Assembly: GCA_037042915.1 (NCBI GenBank)
Contig: CM073203.1
Location: 1,364,001 to 1,428,000, forward strand
From: Auricularia sp. M13
Lineage: Eukaryota; Basidiomycota; Agaricomycetes; Auriculariales; Auriculariaceae
Length of the DNA stretch: 64,000 nucleotides
Reading direction: 5' to 3'
Shown here: positions 63,945-64,000 of the stretch, piece by piece
Numbering within the stretch: position 1 is the first letter of the stretch
Layout of the letters: each line of letters begins with the position of its first letter
The notes under the pieces: model-generated
What the model was told of the DNA's origin: nothing
What the model saw: only the letters and a program-made list of their open reading frames with translations
Database searches by the model: none
Made by a program: the position numbers and the translations under genes

Positions 63945-64000
63945 ATCCGTGCGCAACACACAAAATCCGTGCGCAGTGTAAGCATGTCCGTGCGCATGTC
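63945..64000 (+). repeat. start of second-tier CCGTGCGCA array
   Basis: Three units (about 63946, 63967, 63989) spaced 21-22 bp, running out of the window. Confidence 0.75.

Larger units (their letters stand above)
62717..64000 (+). mobile_element. left end of a second array-bearing large transposon, cut by window edge
   Basis: GGACCCCTAGAAAACCGTGC at 62717 matches the terminus at 24194 apart from one base. A first array of CCGTGCGCA units runs to about 63000, about 940 bp of AT-rich sequence follows, and a second array in the same orientation starts at 63945 and continues past the window. This reproduces the two-tier layout at 24194-26033 with a different repeat variant (CCGTGCGCA instead of TGCGTGCGCA). 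Confidence 0.7.

Overview
This window reads as a repeat-dense piece of a basidiomycete fungal nuclear genome, most likely an Agaricomycete. Evidence: GC-rich coding sequence with 46-65 bp introns (GT...CTGAC/CTAAC...AG), a DUF6532-like gene, RNase H-bearing LINEs of the Tad/I type, chromodomain Ty3/gypsy elements, Ty1/copia, Tc1/mariner-type MITEs and tRNA-derived SINE-like sequences. No rRNA, no CRISPR and no bacterial gene structure is present. The species cannot be named from the sequence.

Layout. (1) 1-7401: a plus-strand LINE (ORF1, then ORF2 endonuclease and half of the RT) is interrupted by a minus-strand truncated LINE (14-bp target duplication) that itself carries a 389-bp MITE. The plus LINE is fused to a DUF6532-like gene. 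That gene is split near its 3' end by an ORF1-only LINE derivative (16-bp target duplication), which carries a Tc1/mariner-type MITE. (2) 7596-17232: three 863-bp palindromic MITEs separate two copies of a 3.5-kb segment (4.39-kb tandem duplication) holding a spliced gene of unknown function and an F-box-like remnant. (3) 18258-23690: a minus-strand gene of unknown function is split by a solo LTR. The LTR is split by a 5'-truncated LINE, and the LINE by a 2.1-kb TIR element with a 9-bp target duplication. (4) 24194-62257: a 38-kb interval is bounded by inverted termini and by two tiers of CGTGCGCA-rich arrays. I interpret it as one large DNA transposon. Its core encodes a Ulp1/C48 cysteine protease and a Gln-rich protein of unknown function. 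The last exon of the Gln-rich gene carries a young intact 12-kb Ty3/gypsy element (B). The right arm carries a fold-back element with a SINE inside, and a MITE into which a 16.7-kb Ty3/gypsy complex (A) has inserted. Complex A contains a 5.2-kb Ty1/copia element and a 3-kb non-autonomous LTR element. (5) 62258-64000: an LTR/PBS remnant, then the left end of a second member of the array-bearing transposon family.

How the parts work together. Most coding capacity belongs to retroelements (gag, protease, reverse transcriptase, RNase H, integrase). Two additions stand out. Element B has a two-exon ORF downstream of pol in the sense direction. Element A has an antisense three-exon gene with Zn(II)2Cys6-type cysteine spacing, whose frame is open once a recent insertion is removed although its pol is decayed. 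Host-like genes (DUF6532-like, the duplicated unknown gene, the 18-23 kb gene, and the Ulp1 and Gln-rich genes) are mostly interrupted. Because target duplications are intact, the order of insertions can be read directly.
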